Below, piece by piece: positions 60,274 to 64,000 of a stretch of DNA of 64,000 nt (its first letter is position 1; the number at the start of each line of letters is the position of its first letter). The stretch is taken from NCBI GenBank assembly GCA_973895155.1, contig OZ316897.1, forward strand, positions 21,638,001-21,702,000, given 5' to 3'. This DNA comes from Marsupella aquatica (Eukaryota; Marchantiophyta). Under the pieces are notes generated by a model, which saw nothing but the letters and a program-made list of their open reading frames with translations, had not been told where the DNA came from and ran no database searches. A program made the position numbers and the translations under genes.

Positions 60274-63200
60274 ATGGTGAGGGCTCTCTTCGTTTCCAGG
60301 GGGCTTGCATGGAAGGCGTTTTCCAGCCCGTTGGAGATTGAAAGTGAGCTCTTCTCAAATAGCTGGGACGGAGGAATCGGGGAAACTACAGAAAGTAGGA
60401 TCAGGCGGCGGGTTGAGTTAGTGACGAGAGTTCAACAATGGCGTTCTCGCCGGTTGAAGGTGGCGACCTGTGCCTGGAATCTGGAGTTTAAGCTGGCTGC
60501 GAGCTGGCGGAATGGGGATCTGCTCATTAGCTATCCGAGGAAATTTAGGAGGAGGTCAAAAGTCGAACCTCTGATTGTTTTCTGTGAGGGTGGAGATTCA
60601 GGGGAGAGTAATGATAAGGCAGAGGACTTGGGCACGCAGGTCGATGAGAAGATTGAATCCATTGTCTCAGCTTCAGGGGACGAAGGGGTCGGGCGTTCCG
60701 AAGGGTTCTTGGATGTGAAGGAGAAGATAGAAGTGTTGAAAGATTTGGAGCTGCAGCCCGGCGTTAGTAGAAGAGGATGGTTGGCTCAAATGAAGATGGC
60801 TTTTGGAGCTCTGATAGGGTTCTTGCCTTTGATCCCTGTCCGGGTATGTCTATTTGTGCCACCCAAAGATCAAGCGAGTGGAAGTGACTTGGGATTGAAA
60901 CAATATGAATTGAATTAATGCCCCTTCGTCCATTTTGGATTATCTTTTTCCAAACGAATGATCGGAATTTTAAAATTGTTTCGTCCTTGAGATCAAGCCT
61001 TTGGAGTACTTGACCTCTCGTCTCCTTTGGTCATGTTTGTCTAACGCTAACGCCAGTTTTTTGCGTACCAGATTGTTACTTTTCCAAAAAGGTGGGAAAT
61101 AAGGTGTACAAGAGTTTGATGTCGGTTGGGAATTCTCAAGGTTGATGGAATCCGTCATTTTTGTATGATCCTTCCAGGAGGAGTACATGGAAGTCCCTAG
61201 AGAGCAAAATGGGCCAATCATTTTATGGGAAGGGTGGGGGACCTCACTATGCTGGTCAGCAATACTGCCCCATGAATGACTCGATCGTCTTGTTTTACTT
61301 TTTCTTCTCAGGTGTTTCATAAACTCATATTGCTGCATACGCATGACAGGTGGGCGAACTTTGTGGGAGGATTGCCTGAGGTTGACACAGATTATGTCGT
61401 AGATTTGATCTTTGATCAAACTAAGGGTTTGGGGTTTAACATTGCCCGCTATAATATCGGAGGTGGAACAGACTTGAAATTCGATACAAACATGAGGCCA
61501 TTTGCCGATGTTCCTGGCTTCAAGGCCAGTGCTGATGTAGACTATGACTGGTCAGCAGATGAGAGGCAGCGAAAGGTACTCTTAGGAGCAAAAGCGCGAG
61601 GAGCGAATCTATTTGAAGCTTTCTCCAATTCCCCTCCCGGATGGATGACACGTAGTGGATCTGTTACTGGTAAAGTTTCTTTATGAACCTGATTATTAGA
61701 GGTTGAATTATATGCTCAAGATACAGATTTGCAAGATTTTCATTCTGAAATTTGTTTCAAATGGTGCAATCTACCTGTTATCTCCATAAGTACTTTACTT
61801 ACGGTAAGTGATAATACTGGGCTGACAGGTAACTGGCAGAGAGGGCAAGACAATCTCAAACCAGAGCACTTTACCACATTTGCGGACTATTTGACAGATG
61901 TGGTACAGCGATATGAACAGCACTGGGATATCCACTTCGATTACCTTGCTCCTTTCAATGAGCCAGTGGAAGGGTTTTGGAACTTGGATCGCAAGAAGGC
62001 TGCCCAAGAAGGATGCAACTTCTCAGTTTCCTCTATAAATAAGGTCTGATCTCTGTGGTGAGCAGACAAATTGCAAGGTTGACTGGTGTCCGGTCAGCTC
62101 TGCGGTATAGAATAATTTTTCTACTTAATTGTCATTTAAAGAATCGTTTTTTTCTAGCTCTTTGTCATCTAATAGTTAATAAAGAAACATATCAGCAGTA
62201 CTAACATGGGAGTCGTATTGCAGTTGCTTCCACTAGTACAGAAATCTCTCTCAAGCAAAGGCATGTCAACCCAAATCACAGCTGCTGATGCGTGGAGTCT
62301 GAACACACCTAAAGTTCTTCGAGGATTGGGGAAAGAAACACTGGATATCGTCAGCCAGATAAACGTCCACACTTACATTCCTTTCGTACAAAGAGAGGGT
62401 GATGCAAAACGAAGTGAGGTACTACATCTTGAAATGATTAACCCTATCTTACTCCGATATTGTGTCTCGTATTTTAGAATTGCCCTAGTATTTCCAATTA
62501 CTCTGATACCCTTTCAACAGGATATTTTAGTTCCAACCTTCCACGATCCACCCGCCCCTAGTCTTTTCCACACCTACAATTAAGAAACGAATGTTTTTCA
62601 CATTACAATCATATTCTGATTCCCTTAAATTATAACAATGACGATTATTTCTTTTTCATTTTCTTATTTAAGATACATGATACACCTAAATTGGTACTAC
62701 TATCGTAGAAGTGATGTAAATGTTTGACAATGGTGAATACTCGACTTCATTTTGAATAGACTGCAGATAGATAGATTTCACTCAGAATGTAGTCCAGGGG
62801 TAAGAGGTTTTTTTCCGAATCTCCCATCATTCTTGATTTTTGAATTCGCTGTCCTGTACCTGAGACTTAGAGCACATGCACGTGCAAATGTCTATCAAGA
62901 TTTATTATGTACATTTGTTGTTGTCTTCAGGTTAAGCGTGCTGTCCATGGAATTGGAAAGAAGCTGTGGATGTCAGAATATGGACCATTGAATTGGGGAG
63001 GATCAGAATTGGACGTTGCGCTTGCAGTGGGTAGGCATATCACACTCGACATAAATGAGCTGCAGGCCTCAGCTTGGTGTTATTGGCAGGTGCTGGAAGT
63101 TCCTGGGAAGAACTTCTATTGGGGATTGTTGCATGCAGAATTCAAGTATATGTGGGATCATTCGGATCCGTTTAGAGTTCAAATCAAGAAACAGTATTAC

Positions 63201-63542
63201 ATGATGATGCATTTCAGTAGATGGGTTCGCCCGGGTTTCACCATTTTTTGTATTAGCGAGGGACAGTTCAGGGACTGGCTTGTGCTTGCTGTGGATCCTT
63301 CGAAATCTATTGTTGTGATGGTGTTTACAAACACCTCACAAAGGAACATAGATGTTAGTTTTGATGTATCGGGAGTAGCAACAGCCTTAAAGGACAGCCC
63401 TATTCAGGCTGCTCTAATTAGAACATCAGAGACTGAAAACCATTTGGAGCTTCCAACCATCAGCTTCAAAACACCAGTAGTTGTCGTCAGAATTGTTGCG
63501 AAGTCCATTAACACCATTGTTGTATCCAAGGCAGTGGAATGA
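60274..63542 (+). CDS. GH30 glycoside hydrolase, endo-beta-1,6-galactanase-like
   Basis: Six exons join in phase: 60274-60843, 61178-61254, 61350-61669, 61829-62043, 62224-62418 and 62931-63542 (662 codons). Exon 2 gives WEGWGTSLCW, whose last Trp is completed across the junction before WANFVGGLPE. Then follow LGFNIARYNIGGG, the acid/base site PFNEP (Glu367) and the nucleophile site WMSEYG (Glu475), with ASAWCYWQ after it. A C-terminal beta-rich domain ends the protein. These are GH30 hallmarks, and the sequence resembles plant and microbial endo-beta-1,6-galactanases acting on arabinogalactan side chains. The N-terminus is uncertain. ATG 60274 adds 172 residues of unknown kind, while in-frame ATG 60790 gives MKMAFGALIGFLPLIPVR, a signal-like start, and a 490-aa protein of usual family length. 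The 3' end is repeated downstream. Confidence 0.88.
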
Positions 63543-63905
63543 AGTTAAGTTCCGAGACGGAGCTGAAGTACTGAGGCTGCTCTAAGTAGAACAGAAGAGA
63601 CTGAAAACCGTTTGGAGCTTCCAACCATCAGCTTCAAAACACCAGTAGTTGTCGTCAGAATTGTTGCGAAGTCCATTAACACCATTGTTGTATCCAAGGC
63701 AGTGGAATGAAGTTAAGTTCCGAGACGGAGCTGAAGTACTGAGGCTGCTCTAAGTAGAACAGAAGAGACTGAACCGTTTGGAGCTTCCAACTATTAGCTT
63801 CAAAACACCGGTTGAGTCAGAAGTGTTGCGAAGTCTATCAACACCATTGTTGTATCCAATGCTATGGAGTACAATTCAGTTCCAAGACGGAGCTAAAGTG
63901 CTTAG
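63406..63905 (+). repeat. Three tandem copies (168-bp unit) of the GH30 3' end
   Basis: Units start AGGCTGCTCTAA at 63406, 63574 and 63742. Each carries the last 45 or so codons of GH30 plus the start of the 3' untranslated region. Copies 1 and 2 are nearly identical; copy 3 is more diverged and has small deletions. The gene stops in copy 1, so copies 2 and 3 are now 3' flank. Confidence 0.93.
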
Positions 63906-63984
63906 GCATTGGAAGTGATTTTTTTCTAATTCGGCATACTCTGTTCAGGCATCAGCTTCATAAGCTTACCTTTCCTCGAATGGT

Positions 63985-63990
63985 AATAAA
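63985..63990 (+). terminator. Possible GH30 polyadenylation signal
   Basis: AATAAA lies 443 bp after the stop codon and downstream of the repeat copies. It is the nearest canonical signal seen before the window ends. Confidence 0.35.
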
Positions 63991-64000
63991 GGTCTTGCCC

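Overview
The window is nuclear DNA of a land plant. Its genes have plant-type introns of about 75 to 740 bp, and the families are plant ones: a CYP704-like P450, a PR-1/CAP protein, an AFG1 ATPase with the plant-type insertion, and CACTA, MULE and Helitron transposons. An endo-beta-1,6-galactanase-like GH30 gene makes a non-seed plant (moss or lycophyte grade) more likely than a flowering plant. That is an inference; the species cannot be read from the sequence.

Left third (1-23 kb): transposon territory. A broken minus-strand gene fragment (1-640) is followed by old repeat DNA. Then comes one structurally complete CACTA transposon, 1990-18787 (16.8 kb), with matching 30-bp ends beginning CACTAGAAGAAACC and a perfect 3-bp target duplication (ATC). 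It carries, all on the + strand, a PHD-type zinc-finger ORF resembling EDM2, a two-BRCT ORF, a TNP2-type transposase gene and a TNPA-like gene. A second, non-coding CACTA (7595-9575, ends CACTAGTACAT, target duplication AAT) is nested between the BRCT ORF and the transposase. The transposase and TNPA-like reading frames are broken only by in-frame stops that each fit a C-to-T change, whereas the PHD and BRCT frames are intact. To the right lies a decayed MULE-type transposase with a SWIM finger (about 18.8-22.5 kb).

Middle (23-38 kb): one complete gene, a secreted PR-1/CAP protein (24540-25467). Around it are repeats: a dispersed repeat in two copies (26.7 and 35.4 kb), one copy split by a probable solo LTR; a 665-bp MITE-like element; and a probable DUF247 pseudogene.

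Right (38-64 kb): a CYP704-like P450 whose five exons splice cleanly but whose last exon, with the heme-ligand cysteine, is not found. A segmental duplication of its 3' part lies at 50.5-52.3 kb. A non-autonomous Helitron (45162-47427) occupies the gap. Next come a complete 14-exon AFG1/LACE1-like mitochondrial ATPase gene on the minus strand (52729-57486, 618 aa predicted) and a 6-exon GH30 gene (60274-63542) whose 3' end is present three times in tandem. The host genes are functionally unrelated neighbours. The internally linked unit is the CACTA element and its gene set.
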